Below the pieces are notes generated by a model. That model saw only the letters and a program-made list of their open reading frames with translations. It was not told where the DNA came from and did no database searches. Below are positions 30,433-43,520 of a DNA stretch of 64,000 bases, piece by piece; position 1 is the first letter of the stretch; each line of letters starts with the position of its first letter. This stretch comes from Selaginella moellendorffii (Eukaryota > Streptophyta > Lycopodiopsida > Selaginellales > Selaginellaceae), in the NCBI RefSeq assembly GCF_000143415.4, contig NW_003314266.1, positions 3,232,398 to 3,296,397 of the forward strand, written 5' to 3'. The translations under genes were made by a program, and so were the position numbers.

Positions 30433-33378
30433 GCCCCCAACCCTTTTGGGTTCAAGTGATGGAAGCTGAGGGTGTTGGTGACTCAATTCGAATCAGGGAC
30501 GGAGTTGATCCTGTACCAAAGAAGATATTGGAGTTATTGATGCAGAATCAGGATATCTTTCCGAAGGATTTGCCGCCAGGGCTACCTCCTAGCTGTGAGG
30601 TTGATCATAATATTGAGGTTATTTTGGGTTCTAAACCACCTATAAAAGCTCTGTATTAATTGAACATCAAGGAGATGGCTAAACTCAAGAAGCAATTCAC
30701 AGAGCTTCTTGACAAAGGTCATATCCGACCAAGCAAGTCACTTTATGGAGCGCTAGTCCTTTTTGTTATGAAAAAGGATGGAACCATGAGGATGTGTATT
30801 GACTATCGAGCACTCAATAAGATTATGATCAAAAATAGTTATCCTTTGCCTCTCATTGATGACTTGTTTGACCAACTCTTAAAGGCTAAGTATTTTATGT
30901 AACTTGATTTGTGATCCGGGTATCATCAAATACGGGTGGCAGATCAGGATGTGGAGAAAACAGCCTTTAAGACTTGGTATGGATCTTATGAGTTCCTTGT
31001 CATGCTGTTTAGGTTATACAATGCTTTGGCAACGTTCAGCACTATAATGGATAGAATATTTGGAGATTATTTGGACACATTTGTTGTCCTATATATCGAT
31101 GATGTTCTAGTCTTCAGTGAAATGTTGGAGGATCATTTGAAACACTTGGAGCTGGTGTTTCAGAAGTTGTGTGAACACAAATTATATGCTAAGAAAAGTA
31201 AATGCGCTTTTGGACAATTGTGCGTAAACTTTCTCAGACATATAGTTAGTAGTGGTGTAATTGAGGTCGATCCAAAGAAGGTGGAAGTGGTGAAGTCATG
31301 GGAAGTCCTGACCATTGTATCAGATGTTTGTTCCTTTTTTGGTTTGGCAGGATACTATTGCAAGTTTGTCCACAATTTTGCAAGAATTGCCCTTTCGTTT
31401 ACTGAGTTGATGAAGAGTAGTATACCATTTCATTGGACACCAGCTTGTCAGTGCGCTTTTGTACAGTTGAAGGAGATCTTGACTACTGTTCCTGTTCTCA
31501 GGATCCTAAATCTTGATAAACCCTTCGAAGTGCATTGTGATGCATTTGGCTATGCTGTTGGTGCCATGTTGCAGCAAGATTGTGACAAAGTGGTTGATGT
31601 TATGCTAAGGCAACATGGTTGTCCTGTTGCATTCTAGTCTAAGAAATTGGATGAAACTCAAAGAAGATGGCCAACGCATAAGAAAGAGATGTTTGCTATA
31701 GTGTCAGCCCTGGAACACTGAAGACACTACTTGGTGGACATACCAAGGTTTATATGGATAGTAACACATTGAGCTACTTTGCTACGCAGCCTAAGCTTAT
31801 GCCAAAGCCGGCTCGTTGGCAAGAGAAGCTTGCTAGATATGATATTGAAATCATATATAAACCTGGTAAAGACAATATTGTCTCGGATGCATTGAGTCGT
31901 CAGGCTCAATTCCGGGCAATATCGGCAATCAATTCGGACTGGTTAGAGGATGTTTGGGCTTTGTATAGAAGTGATCCATTGGCGAAGGCAATCTTACACC
32001 GTGCGGAGTTGTCGAAGCAAAACCCTGGTAGTGAAGCAGCAAAAGTTGCTAGTCAAACCAATGTAAAGCTTCACTACTCAGTTCGGGATGGCTTATATTC
32101 TATAAGCAAGAAAGATTGTATCTTCCCTTTAAGGATCTGCAACAGTTGTTTCTGCAGGAACATCATGATGTTCCAGCAGCGGGACATGGTGGAAAGCCAA
32201 AGACTCTGGCTTCATTGAAAAAGGGATTTTTCTGGTCTGGTATGGAAGGTGATGTAGCGGACTATGTTTGTTCCTGCCCTATATACCAGCTATGTAATTG
32301 CAAAACTGAGACACAGGCTGGAAAGTTGCAGTGCATTCCAGCACCGGCGTGGCCATTTCAAAGTGTGACACTTGATTTCGTCACTTGCTTGCCGAAGTCT
32401 AAGGGTTATGTTACTTTGATGGTGGTTGTGGATCGGTTGTTGAAGATTGCACACTTCATTCCAACTGTGGAAACAGTGAATGCGAAGCAAGCAGCAAAGC
32501 TCTTTTTCCATGAAGTAGTGTGTGTTCGTGGTCTTCCCGAAGAGATGATCTTGGATAGAGATTCGAGGTTTATGGGGAAGTTTTGGGGCACACTATTCCA
32601 ATTGTTTAGTATTAAGTTGAAGTTTAGTACGGCTTATCATCCTCAAACTAATGGGCAGACTGAACGTGTGAATGCGCAAGTTAAGGATTATCTGTAGTAT
32701 TATATCGTGGCGAACCAACGCAACAAGGTTGAGCATTTACACACAAAAGAAATCTGTTATAACAACACATTTCACAACACTATTGGCTGTTCTCCATGGG
32801 AGATGCTGCAAGGGAATGCTCGTGGGTTCTTCAACAGATTGTTGTAGCGAAACTAATGTCTGAAATGTTGGTCTCGGCTATTGAGACTTATGTAGAGCAG
32901 CTACACCAAGGTTGTTCTTCAGCTACTAAGGCGATGGGCAAAGCTCATGATAAGTATCAATGTGATAAGGATCAGCATCTTTAGGATGTATCCTATCAAG
33001 TGGGAGATTAGGTGTGGCTATCTTCCCAGAACTTGAACATTAAGGGATCTTTGTCTCGGAAGCTATTATCGAGATATGTTGGACCCTATTGGGTGTTGAA
33101 ACGAATTGGTGATATATCCTATGGGTTGGATCTTTTTGCGGAGATGTCCCATGTTTATAATGTATTTCATGCCAATCTCTTGGCTCCTTATACTATGGAT
33201 GTTGCATGACACGAGAAGATTCATCCGCCACCAGATGTTGTGGACAGTGAACCAGAATATGAAGTTGAAGCTATCTTGGATTCTTGGTCTCGGAGACAGG
33301 CTCGTGCGAAGGAATATCTAGTTAAGTGGAAAGTTTACCCATCTTGTGCATCAACTTGGGAACCTCTTAGGATCTGAC
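30433..33378 (+). pseudogene. Chromovirus-2 pol, decayed, plus copy
   Basis: Starts within the protease-RT linker, at the position equivalent to about 28526 of the minus copy. In order: reverse transcriptase ([28 protein letters not shown] near 31090), RNase H (EVHCDAFGYAVGAML near 31530), the region up to SRQAQF, the integrase zinc domain (CSCPIYQLCNC near 32270), the integrase core (LDFVTCLPKSKGY near 32370, LDRDSRFMGKF near 32551, STAYHPQTNGQTE), and a chromodomain (YEVEAILDSWSR ... EYLVKWKVYP, about 33255-33345). I see at least eight stops, such as TAA at 30657 and TAA at 30900. The order marks it as another Ty3/gypsy chromovirus. Confidence 0.85.
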
Positions 33379-34037
33379 ACATACTAATGAGCTTGTCACG
33401 GAGTATGAAAACCATAATAAAGAATAATTTTGTAATTCTTGTAATAAATCTTGCAAATTAATAAAGTAATATATTTTTATAAATCAAAGTGTCGTTTCTC
33501 TCGTTCATTAGTACTTGTGTCAGTTTTGGTAGGTTGACTTCAGCACTTCGGTGCATGGGTCCAATTCATAACCATAGGGATAACTATTATAGACTGATCA
33601 CAAATCCCCGCCTCTCTCTCGATGACTCACTATTGCAAAGGGGCATGGTCGTGTAAACAACTTAATTTGCCAATTTATAATAATTGTCTAAATCTTCCCG
33701 ACAGGGTTGATTTCTTGCTCAAGGGAAGTTGGGCCTTTGGCCTTCTCCTTATGTCCCTGCGGGCAAGGATGTATCATTCCTTTGTAAGCCAAGTGGTACT
33801 CGGAGCAACAAGGGTGGCTAACTCCATTAGTCATTTCCTTGTCAGTGACAGCCGGAGGGTGTCTGAGCTTTAACGTCTTTGGATGTAGAGAGGAGAGGTC
33901 ATTCTATAACTCATTTAAGTTGGTGTGTTTCCCACATAGTGTGCTTTTCATTAACTTTCGGAGTTCTTTCCTTGACGGTTTGCTAGACTCAGATATGCAT
34001 CGACGAGGATGTCGATCTTCCTCAAGGGGGGGAAGAG
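33379..34037 (+). other. 3' untranslated part of chromovirus 2
   Basis: No reading frame of note. The segment 33600-34037 is the reverse complement of 3222-3660 and ends in the polypurine tract CAAGGGGGGGAAGAG before the 3' LTR. Confidence 0.7.
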
Positions 34038-34277
34038 TGTTATGAATGTGACTTCGGGTATCGAAAGTGATTTTGTGTTAGTCTCAGTTCAGTCCCAAAT
34101 AGTATTTATGGAAAGTGTCTAGATTTGATCATTTGGCATATCTATGGAATATAGAGGTCGGCCTGAACACAATGGTGTTCGTCCCGTGTCCAAATTCGCA
34201 ATCTAGGGACATTCCATATTTAGTAAGTTTCGAGCTTGTCCCAGAGACTAACTCCCAGAGTATTAAAGAAGGCTTGG

Positions 34278-34301
34278 AAGCTCTATTTCGTTAAAGTGGG
34301 A
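34278..34301 (+). repeat. Terminal inverted repeat of giant copy B, gene-2 side
   Basis: AAGCTCTATTTCG... identical to the reverse complement of 47752-47775; followed by the inverted sub-repeat TCATTATCCCACTT. Confidence 0.95.
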
Positions 34302-34719
34302 ATTGTCATTATCCCACTTGTAAAATAAGGTTTCCAAACCTTTATATAGTATATAAATATAACAAAATTCAACTGCATTGAGGCACATGCCATTTTATTT
34401 TAAACAAGGAAATGTCTACTCAATCACTTCTCCTCCCCCTGCCACTGCTTCACCTCTCTCTTCTCCTTGTCATCGTCGTCCAATTTCTTTCCATCCTTTT
34501 AATATTGGCTCAGTTGCTCCGAGTCTAGGTGGAGCCCAAGTCCCCATTCAATCTTTACTTTCCCATTATTAATAAAACAACTTCGTAGACTTCCAATAAC
34601 ATGCTGTAACACTTCTAGTATAATGCAAATCCTCTCAAAGAATTGTCTTTTAATATTAATACAATAGCATGGAACCCCATGCCATAATAAGTTACATTTT
34701 TAAATAAATACATGCCATC

Positions 34720-36214
34720 TCAGACTGTTATTTTTTGCCTCCAACGCCTATACAATAATCTTGGATTTTCATCACTCTCCACACTATCAGGATTTAAACC
34801 CAATAGTAATGCCATCTCTTCTCTAATACGTCCACGCTCATGTTCAGTGGTCGAAGAACCCATCCGGTTGAGCAGATTATGGAGATGCGGATAGTGCTTG
34901 GCTAGACAATATACATGCCATAAATGATGACTGGTGTCTGTCCGATCAAATGGCTTCTGATATACCGTTCCATCTGCCATTTGGTTGATTTCTGCAGCCA
35001 CCTCCTGGACTGGCCGGTTCTCTATCACCATCGCTCCAAGCCGTTTTGCAAGGTCCCCCAGAACATACGGTTTCTTCTCCCTAGTTTCCATACTGCAAGA
35101 GATGGGGTGCACTACATATGTGTGCGTGTTCGCTGCAGTTTTAATCGGCGAGTCATTGATGATGAGGATTTCACTTGAGCTAGCAGTCCGGTTCATCACT
35201 ACAGCCTCTGGCTTGACGAAGATGGGCTTGCTACCCCTCACATGGACCATAGTCAAGCAATCCTCCTGCGTTAGGAGAAAGTCAAATGGTAATATTACTC
35301 GCGTCTGATCGTGCATCATCTGTAGCAACGTTAATGCATTGTGGCGCATCATGGATGTCCAAACTCCCAATTGCAAATTGAACCCGGCCCTCTGTTTTAA
35401 GTGTCGCATGGTCATTATTAGATCCCGCAGTTTCTCCCGTGTGATTAATGTGAATCTGTCTCTTTTGACCAACTTGCGACCGCAGGCTTTGGAGGGTGCA
35501 ATGACATTCGAGGACGAGCCACGCTCATGGGAGAAAAGGACACCGTTCAGATCAAAAACGATACAGTACCTTCGCCGTGACTCTGAAATGAAATGCGTTA
35601 GCATAAAAAATGGTACAAGTCAATTTTACCATCTACAATATTAGCGAATGTTGCTCCCGATGGTCGTTGAGAGGGTTTTGGTCGAGGAAACGTGAAGGGC
35701 GGAAATACTCTCCTCTGCAATGTGGGGTCAATTGCATCCGATGACGTGTGGGCACATGCCATTTCAGCTGTAGACTCTGGTACAACTGGCTCAACAGTGG
35801 CATGGGGTGGTTCCGATGGCGTGTGATCACACACCATTTCAGCTGGTGCCTCCGTTGGCAAAGTGGACATGACCGAACAGGCAGCAGGGGCGGTGTACGG
35901 AGGTTCCAATGGCGCGTAGTCAGACGATTGGGCACACGTTGAGTCCGTTGGAAATGAGGATACGACCGGCTCGGCGGCTGGGGCGGCCTCATGTGGGTCC
36001 AATGGCGCCTGGTCACCGTCAGTTGGATACGTGGACAAGATTGACTCAGTGGTATGGGCAGCATCAAGTGGAGCGTGGTCAGCTTGCTTGGCGTTGATAT
36101 GGATAGTAGCCTCCACCAGCTCTGATGACTCTTGCAGCCAAGTCGAGTCCACTGGCGGATCCATATGCATGTCCAAATATCTCCCTTCGATTGAGATGGT
36201 ATCCTCCCGTGCTA
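34720..36214 (-). CDS. FCP1-type HAD phosphatase part of gene 2, open in copy B
   Basis: Two exons on the minus strand are joined by a 47-nt intron near 35580-35630. The first encodes a Pro/Thr/Ser-rich region with the repeated EMA/MVC...HTPSE/SSD peptides. The second encodes the phosphatase with IVFDLNGVL, GVWTSMMRHN and IINDSPIKTA. The third motif reads IIND where copy A has IIDD, so the first Asp of that motif is Asn here. Compared with A, the 28 nt containing ...EINQMADG are present and the frame runs to RRWRQKITV and the stop at 34720. The C-terminal region is therefore complete here. It is fused in frame to the linker exons. Confidence 0.78.
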
Positions 36215-36261
36215 CTAAAAACAAACTCATTAGCACATTGAATCGACTATACTGTATTTAC

Positions 36262-37493
36262 CATCAACTGCTATTGAGGAACTAGGACCGATATCACTTG
36301 AGCGCACTGCTGATTCTGAAGGATTGGACATACGTTTCGACCCTTGCTTGGCACTATCCTTCCTCGACACTAAAGGCTAGAGTTTGTAAATTCAACTGAA
36401 TAATCTCTACTTACCATTTGCTCTGCGACCTACATGGACAATGTTAGAAATGGTAAAAGGTTAGGAATGGATGTACTATTATTTACCTGATGGTTTGTCT
36501 TGTATGACCTTCCTCCGCCGCTCTTTGGCCACCTCAGGCTGGCCATCGTCGTCATCATCGTCGTCGTCGTTATTGTGATCGTCACCATTGTGAGGACCAT
36601 CCAAGTCCTCTTCGTCCTCCTCTTCTTTGTCCTCCTCTTCTTTGTCCTCCTCTTCGTCCTTCTGCTCTTCTTGCTCATTATCTTTCTCTGGCTCCTCATC
36701 CCCCTCCTGCATTTCTTCCATAGGCTGCTCAGGCTGGATGGCTTGTTCTTCCAGGACCATCTTGGGAAAATCATCTGGCCGAGTCTCCATCTCAAAATAC
36801 AAGACATCCATAGCTTGTTTTAGTGCGTGACCTAGGACCGTATCCTCACCCGACTGTCTTAACATGGTTTCTGCACGTTCTTGCACCCTTCGAAGACGAC
36901 GAGATGAGAAAAACGTGGCCCTGACTTGAAAAGCTTCCCTCATCCATTGTACCTCTCCATTGAGATTGGGGAAGGGGAGTCCACCATAGGAATCTGAGTC
37001 ATGAGGTGGTGACTGCCTGCTTTCACTCAGCCCTTGATCTGCAATGAATGGCATGAGCACACACGCCATAACCGCGAGGCATTACCTATCATCTTTTCGT
37101 TGCCCTTCTTCCTTTTCAAATCAAACGCCTCTGATCTCGATGACTGTCCAACGTGCTTTCGCTTTTTATGACCACTGTCAGTTTGAGCTTGGCTGGTGCT
37201 TGCCTGTTTTGCCTTTGAAGAAGTTTCTCCTGCAAGGAATGGCATGAGACCACACGCCATTGCAAATATAATTTGTACCTCCTTTTTTTCTATTGCTTGT
37301 CTGTTTGTCCTTCTTCGATGCGCCACCAGTGCGCTTTTCAGTCCTCGTGTCTGAATATTCACAACGATCTATAATCAAAATGGCGTGAGGCCTCACGTGA
37401 CCTTACCTTGTGCAGGTTGTGAGCTCGGCCCAACATGGGTATCTTCAACAGTAGCTGTTAATGCCGTTTCAGCATCTGGGGGTGGCCACGCTC
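36262..37493 (-). CDS. Middle exons (basic/acidic linker) of gene 2, open in copy B
   Basis: The same exons as 17145-18376 of copy A, without the three stops. The longest exon encodes 190 residues ending in the Glu/Asp-rich tract (EEQKDEEEDKEEEDKEEEDEED) and VIQDKPS. The palindromes before the acceptors at about 37052 and 37240 are kept. The strongly hydrophobic Val/Ile/Leu frames on the opposite strand (about 36500-36823) are only the complement of the acidic tract. Confidence 0.65.
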
Positions 37494-37543
37494 CTGCATA
37501 CAGAGCTTGTGAGATAACATTTAAACTTAAAGTGTGTACTCAC

Positions 37544-40075
37544 CAGGTTCGCAGAGAAGATACTGTTTTTCTTTGGCAACTGTAATTATATGCTCCATTG
37601 AAGTCACCTCTTCAATGGAGTTTGTCACCGCAACACACGGGACACCCTTGAGTAGTGCGGCTCGAAAGAATAGTCCGCCGCAGTTGTACTCAACAACGCA
37701 TTTGCCCTTGGAGTCGGAAGCAGGTGACCCACCCGCTATTGCGTTGAAGACCCAGCTGAGCATTTCCCATGCTGCACCTGGAGCTTTCTTTGGATTCGAA
37801 AGCTCCATAGCCGTCTTCAGTTCCTCAGGCACGGGTAAATTGACCTCCCTCAGATCAATTCGATTGGCCTTGTCAAACGAAGCTGGGAAGTCACTCCAGT
37901 CCCACTCTGCTGCAGGACCAATAACAAGGGCGAGTGTGAAGATGCGGACATTCGTCGGTATCTTCTTCTTAGCCATTATCCCATGGATCTCCCGCATCTC
38001 CTTGCCTTTCAACCGAGCCTTCACCTCGTTCAAGGCCTTCCAGAACTTGTGATAGGATTCGGAGTCGTAGATCATATAGTGGACTGAAGATTCCACCTCC
38101 GCAAGTCCCACCATTAAGTCAATGATGGAGCTGACTTCGTCTGCATGAGTGATCTCCTCGTTTGTGAAGTCCATCACACAAAAGATGTTCTTGACCTGCT
38201 CATCTCCGCGGGAAACGATGCTCCTCCACCTTTGATCCTCATCCGAATTCAAGTATACCCGGTAAGGTTCTCGATAGGCCTCTGCTGCGGGGTCGAGCTG
38301 TTTCTGAAGCCGGCGGTCGACATCAATCTTAATGAAATTTGGATACTGATCCAACTTCTCAGCTTTACTTTTCGTGGCATCCCGCAGCAGATCGATGAAC
38401 TTGGGGGCCCCCTTCACGTACTCGTCGATGTCTTCATTTGACAACTCCAGCGCTTCCATCATCTCTTGCGTGGTGTCGATGCTCACCCTCTCCACGGCCA
38501 CTTGCTCGAAGATCCAATCCTTCAATAGCGCACGAGCTCTCAGAGTCGTGCACAAGTCCTCGTATGTCACAATATGGCCGGGAGTCATTTTGGTCTTGTT
38601 GAAGACAACCTCACAACGTAGAAGAGCATTAGCCACTGTCAGAAGGTCGTCGTCGTCTAGAGACCGCGAGAAACGCAAGGCGTTGAGCTTCAAATCATTG
38701 GGCTTCCGGCCGTCCTCCACACCCATTGAGTTTGGCAACTCCCCGTCATGGTACCTCCTCAGCACATCTACCCATTTGTCAAAAACAACTTTTGTCGCGA
38801 GTAGAATGTTATGGATGCTGAGTGTGTCATTGACCCCCAATGTTTTCGAGAGAAGACTCGAGAATTCCTGCAATGGAAATGGCGTGAGGCCACATGCTAT
38901 GCCACATACAACGAGGCTTACCTGCCAGGCGCTAGTTGCTAGTGCACGTCTTTGTCCTGGTTTTTGTGGCTTCTTCAGTTGAACCCAGAGCTTCCGTGTT
39001 CGTGCCAATGTCTCGTGCAGACCCGATTTGTAGCACGTTTCTTGCTTGACATTCTGCGCGTGGGAGATGTATATGATAGATCGGAGGGGCGAGTTGCCTT
39101 TTATCAGGCGGACAACTCTTGTCTTGAAGACTTTCTTCACCTCCTCGCCCACCATAATATCCACAACTATCTCCTGCATCGCCAAGCTAGAATGCTGCCC
39201 GGAGATGGCATAGAACCGGATGTTCTGATCGTCCAACACCTTCCTATTGATCAAGTCTGGAAACCTCATCTCGCGCTTCATTTTTTGGTAGTAGGGGATC
39301 ACGTTTGCGATGTCGGGTGTTACTGGTGTTACTATTCCAACAAAGTATATACAATCGACGTGAGCCGTATCGACATCCAAAGCAAATACAACCACAGGCT
39401 AGTATCTGATGAGTGGGTGGAGAAATTGAAGCAGAAGATGCTGGCAAGTAGTACTATTATCTGCGACGATTTTTGCTGCCTCTTCTTGCTCTTTCTGCTC
39501 TTTGCGGCTCTTCTTTTTGGTGGGTGTAGTGTTCGAACCCGAGGCAATGGCATCACTGAGTAGCTTCTTTTTTGGAGCAGGAGAGTCGGACGTCGGCTTG
39601 AGCTTGACCACCCTTTTCTGCTTCGAGGTAGTTTCCAGATCGACCCCCTTCCCCTTTGCTTCGCGAACTGGAGTCACTCTCAACGGCTCAATGTTGGAAT
39701 ATAGTTTTTGAACATCGCCGTAGGTGAGGTCCGTGGATTCCATGTGATCTTCATAGACCCGCAGCGTCTTTGAAATTGTGGGCCTCCTGGACAACCTCTC
39801 CCTAGCTCCCTCTAGGAATTCCTCATAGCCGCTGCCCCCCTCCGGGAAGCCGCTAGGATGTGCAAGGTGGATCTTGAAGGCAGACGCTGTCTCTACCACA
39901 AGTGCCAGTCCATATTCTTGCATGGAACTGCATGGAGTGTCTGTCACTTAGATGAGGATCCCCATGCATTCTTTTCTCCCACCATCTGTGTTGTACAGCC
40001 TCAGATCCTCGCCTTCCATCCCGAAAGTCCAACTGGTGAGCTCCTCCCCCTTCTCTGCATCCACATTGACAGTGG
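37544..40075 (-). pseudogene. GQH-domain exon of gene 2, broken in copy B
   Basis: Matches 14566-17094 of copy A. Two lesions are visible. CAA has become TAA at 39948-39950 (ILI stop VTD). A segment of about 124 bp (39326-39449) is inverted, which replaces the codons for YYSNKVYTI...EKLKQKMLA by their reverse complement. Downstream the frame is open again from VTPDIANVIPYY and includes YAISGQHSSLAM. Confidence 0.8.
39326..39449 (-). other. 124-bp inversion within the GQH-domain exon
   Basis: The stretch TGTTACTATTCC...GATGCTGGCAAGT reads on the plus strand although the rest of the gene is on minus. In copy A the equivalent (15188-15311) reads with the gene. Short inverted repeats (ACTTG/CAAGT and GTTAC/GTAAC) lie at the edges and may have guided the event. 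Confidence 0.85.
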
Positions 40076-41126
40076 CTGGAAGAAGAATGCAATTCCTCGC
40101 CTATTCAGAAATGCACAACAATTAGAGCTGACAGATGAAAAGCTAGTAGCTGGAAATAACGTGAGGCCACACGCCATTCACCACTGCATCAGATGTCTTG
40201 AGGCTGCATCCTAAGATGGCGTGAGGCTACACGCCATCTGTAACCGGACTGCACTCGAGAGCCCAATCGGTGCATGCCAATGTTGCTACTGAATGGCATG
40301 TGGCCTCATGCCATTTTCTACTTGGCCTAAAAGACTTACCATTTGAAGCCGAATGGAGGTGTGACAACCGGACTCGCTGGCGAATGTGCACTGTGTGTGC
40401 AACGGATCGTAGCAGCAAGGCTACTCTGCCACTTACAGTTGGAGAGTGGCGCTGAAATCTCCCGGGACGCCAAGTGGGCTGCGTGTGGGTGGCGGAGTGG
40501 GCGGCGGAGTTGGCGGCGAAGTTACAAACTGGGTGTGTCTTGAAGTGGACGCCGATGCACACGAGCGCAATGCGAGCGCGAGTGTGATGCAAGCGCGAGT
40601 GGATGCCAATGCACACGAGAAACCTGTAGAGAAGTGGGAGCGCGAGTGGGAGCGCGATGCGAGCGTGAGTGGGAGCGCGATGCGAGCGCGAGTACGAAGC
40701 AAAATGCAAAACCTAACCTCACACGCGCGAAATGTCACGACGGTTGGTAATCCCGCCACGTCATCATTTCTCGGACTTGGGCGCCACCATTAATTTCTGG
40801 ATCGGCGCGCGCATGCGTGAAATCCAAAAGAAATCCGCAACGTCATCATTCCTCGGACTGCATGCACGCGAAATCCAAAAGAAAGATCATGATTGGGATA
40901 TCATTTAATACCCTCGCTATATTTATACCATGCATGATTGGATATTCCAAAGCATCTTGTATTTCCAAAAATGCCAGATGTTCAGCTAAATAAATTGTCA
41001 GAGGATTTGATGTGATGTTCAAGCATGTGGGCTCATGCAATTTTGATCCCAAAAAATGCACCAAAAAATGCTCGGCGTCATCTGGCGTTATCTCTTGAAT
41101 GGCGTGGGGCCGCATGCCATTTTCAG

Positions 41127-42970
41127 GAGCACATAGGAGTATATTCCTAGAATATTCTGACACGCGCGAGATTGTTTTGAGTTTCCTGGAGATCCAACCA
41201 TTAGATCGCAACTAGATTTTACAGAATGGTATACAATGTCCTTCTTGATGACCCTGCAAAGAAGCATCTTGATCGGACACCACATGAGACCACACGAGCC
41301 TTACAATGTTTCAGGGGCATTTGCTATAGATCCGACCGTTATTTTGCTCCAAGATTCTACAGTTTGGTGTGCATTGACCTTTCCATCGACACTGCAAAGG
41401 GACATCACAATCAGATGCGGGATCACAAAAAACCAACTTCACTAACTCTGGTTTCACCAAGATCTACGTAAGGAGTTATGAAATGAAAGGACCCTCTCTA
41501 TTGAAATGTGTTTATGGTCCTAGGGGCATTGTGACATATCCAAGGATTTTGCATCAAGTTCTGTATTTGCATGTTTATCAAGCTACTGAATTGCTAAACC
41601 CTAAACCCTAAACCCTAAACATGTGGCAAATGCTGCGTGAAGAAAGATGCCCTTTCTGGGCAAATGCTGTAAGAGGCAGATGCCGAGCAGATGTATCTCA
41701 GGCTAGTGAAGGGGACAAACGAAAGCTAGCAACCAAAGGAATGTAAGCAACCAAAGGAATGTAAGTAGGGCATGTGTTTCTAAGTTTAAAAATGCCTCAA
41801 CCACTTAAATTCCCAAGTAAATAAAGCTGTTTCTATTTTTGGTACAGGTAAACTTTATAGCGTGTGGGCTCATGCAATTTTGAACCCAAAAATGCACCAA
41901 AAAATGCTCGACTAGCATTATTCTTTGAATGGCGTGTGGCCTTATATTGCCATAAATGACACAGCATAATTATTCCTTTACACGGCGAATAATCTTGGAG
42001 CACATAGGAGTATATTCCTAGAATATTCTAACACGCGCGAGATTGTTTTGAGTTTCCTGGAGATCCAACCGTTAGATCGCAACTAGATTTTACAGAATGG
42101 TATACAATGTCCTTCTTGATGACCCTGCAAAGAAGCATCTCGATCGGACACCACATGAGACCACACGAGCCTTACAATTTTTCAGGGGCATTTGCCATAG
42201 ATCCGACCGTTATTTTGCTCCAAGATTCTACAGTTTGGTGTGCATTGACCTTTCCATCGACACTGCAAAGGGACATCACAATCAGATGTGGGATCACAAA
42301 AAACCAACTTCACTAACTCTGGTTTCACCAAGATCTACGTAAGGAGTTATAAAATGAAAGGACCCTCTCTATTGAAATGTGTTTATGGTCCTAGGGGCAT
42401 TGTGACATATCAAAGGATTTTGCATCAAGTTCTGTATTTGCATGTTTATCAAGCTACTGAATTGCAAAACCCTAAACCCTAAACCCTAACCCTAAACATG
42501 TGGCAAATGCTGCGTGAAGAAAGATGCCCTTTCTGGGCAAATGCTGTAAGAGGCAGATGCCGAGCAGATGTATCTCAGGCTAGCGAAGGGGACAAACGAA
42601 ATCTAGCTATAAACATGACGGGATGCAAATAGATTACTAGGCTGGTCCTGTGAAAATCAAAAACCATAATTGAAAACATTGAAAATGCAAAAAGAAAGGT
42701 TTATAATATTTTTGAATTTTAAGCAACCAAAGGAATGTAAGTAGGGCATGTGTTTGTAAGTTTAAAAATGCCTCAACCACTTAAATTCCCAAGTAAATAA
42801 AGCTGTTTCTATTTTTGGTATAGGTAAACTTTATAGCGTGTGGGCTCATGCAATTTTGAACCCAAAAATGCACCAAAAAATGCTCAACTAGCATTATTCT
42901 TTGAATGGCGTGTGGCCTTATATTGCCATAAATGGACGTACACACACAGCATAATTATTCTTTTACACGG
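41127..42970. repeat. Tandem duplication of about 870 bp in copy B
   Basis: The unit beginning GGAGCACATAGGAGTATATT occurs at about 41127 and again at about 41998, nearly identical, up to about 42970. Copy A has one unit (about 12560-13540). Both copies contain the telomere-like CCCTAAA run. The first unit lacks about 110 bp (the stretch 42610-42720). Confidence 0.85.
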
Positions 42971-43520
42971 CGAATAATCATGGCGCGGATCGCTGACACG
43001 GCATGGCAAAGTTCGAATCACTGACATGGCACAGCTGGATTGAGGCAAGGACATGATGTGACAAAGTTCAACCTCCGACAGCAAAGTCTAGAAGCTACTC
43101 AGTTTGAAATTTGTCAGAGGAATCATAAGATCTGGTTTGTCAGAGGATTTGATGTGACGTTCAAGCGTGTGTTATTTTTGAATTCTCGAACTCATTCCTA
43201 GGTCTATCATTTTTGTGCGCCGTGTTCTTGGTTCCGCTGAGCGCAGTGAGCGCTGCTTGTGTAAGCGGCGTTGTGAGCTGTGGTTTATGCGTCTACAAGC
43301 GGTTGCGGCATTGCGAGCGCCATTGCGAGCGGTAGTTTATGCGAGTGGCAGTTTGTGCGAGCGGCGCTACGAGCAGTTGCGGTGTTGCGAGCGGCGCTAC
43401 GAGTAGTTGCGGTGTTGCGAGCGGCACTGTCTTTGGTGTGGCTACTGCTTCCTCTTGATATTCGGCACTTGTGCTTCCTGGTATGTTCACCATGGAATGG
43501 TTTAGGACCACATTTAGAAA

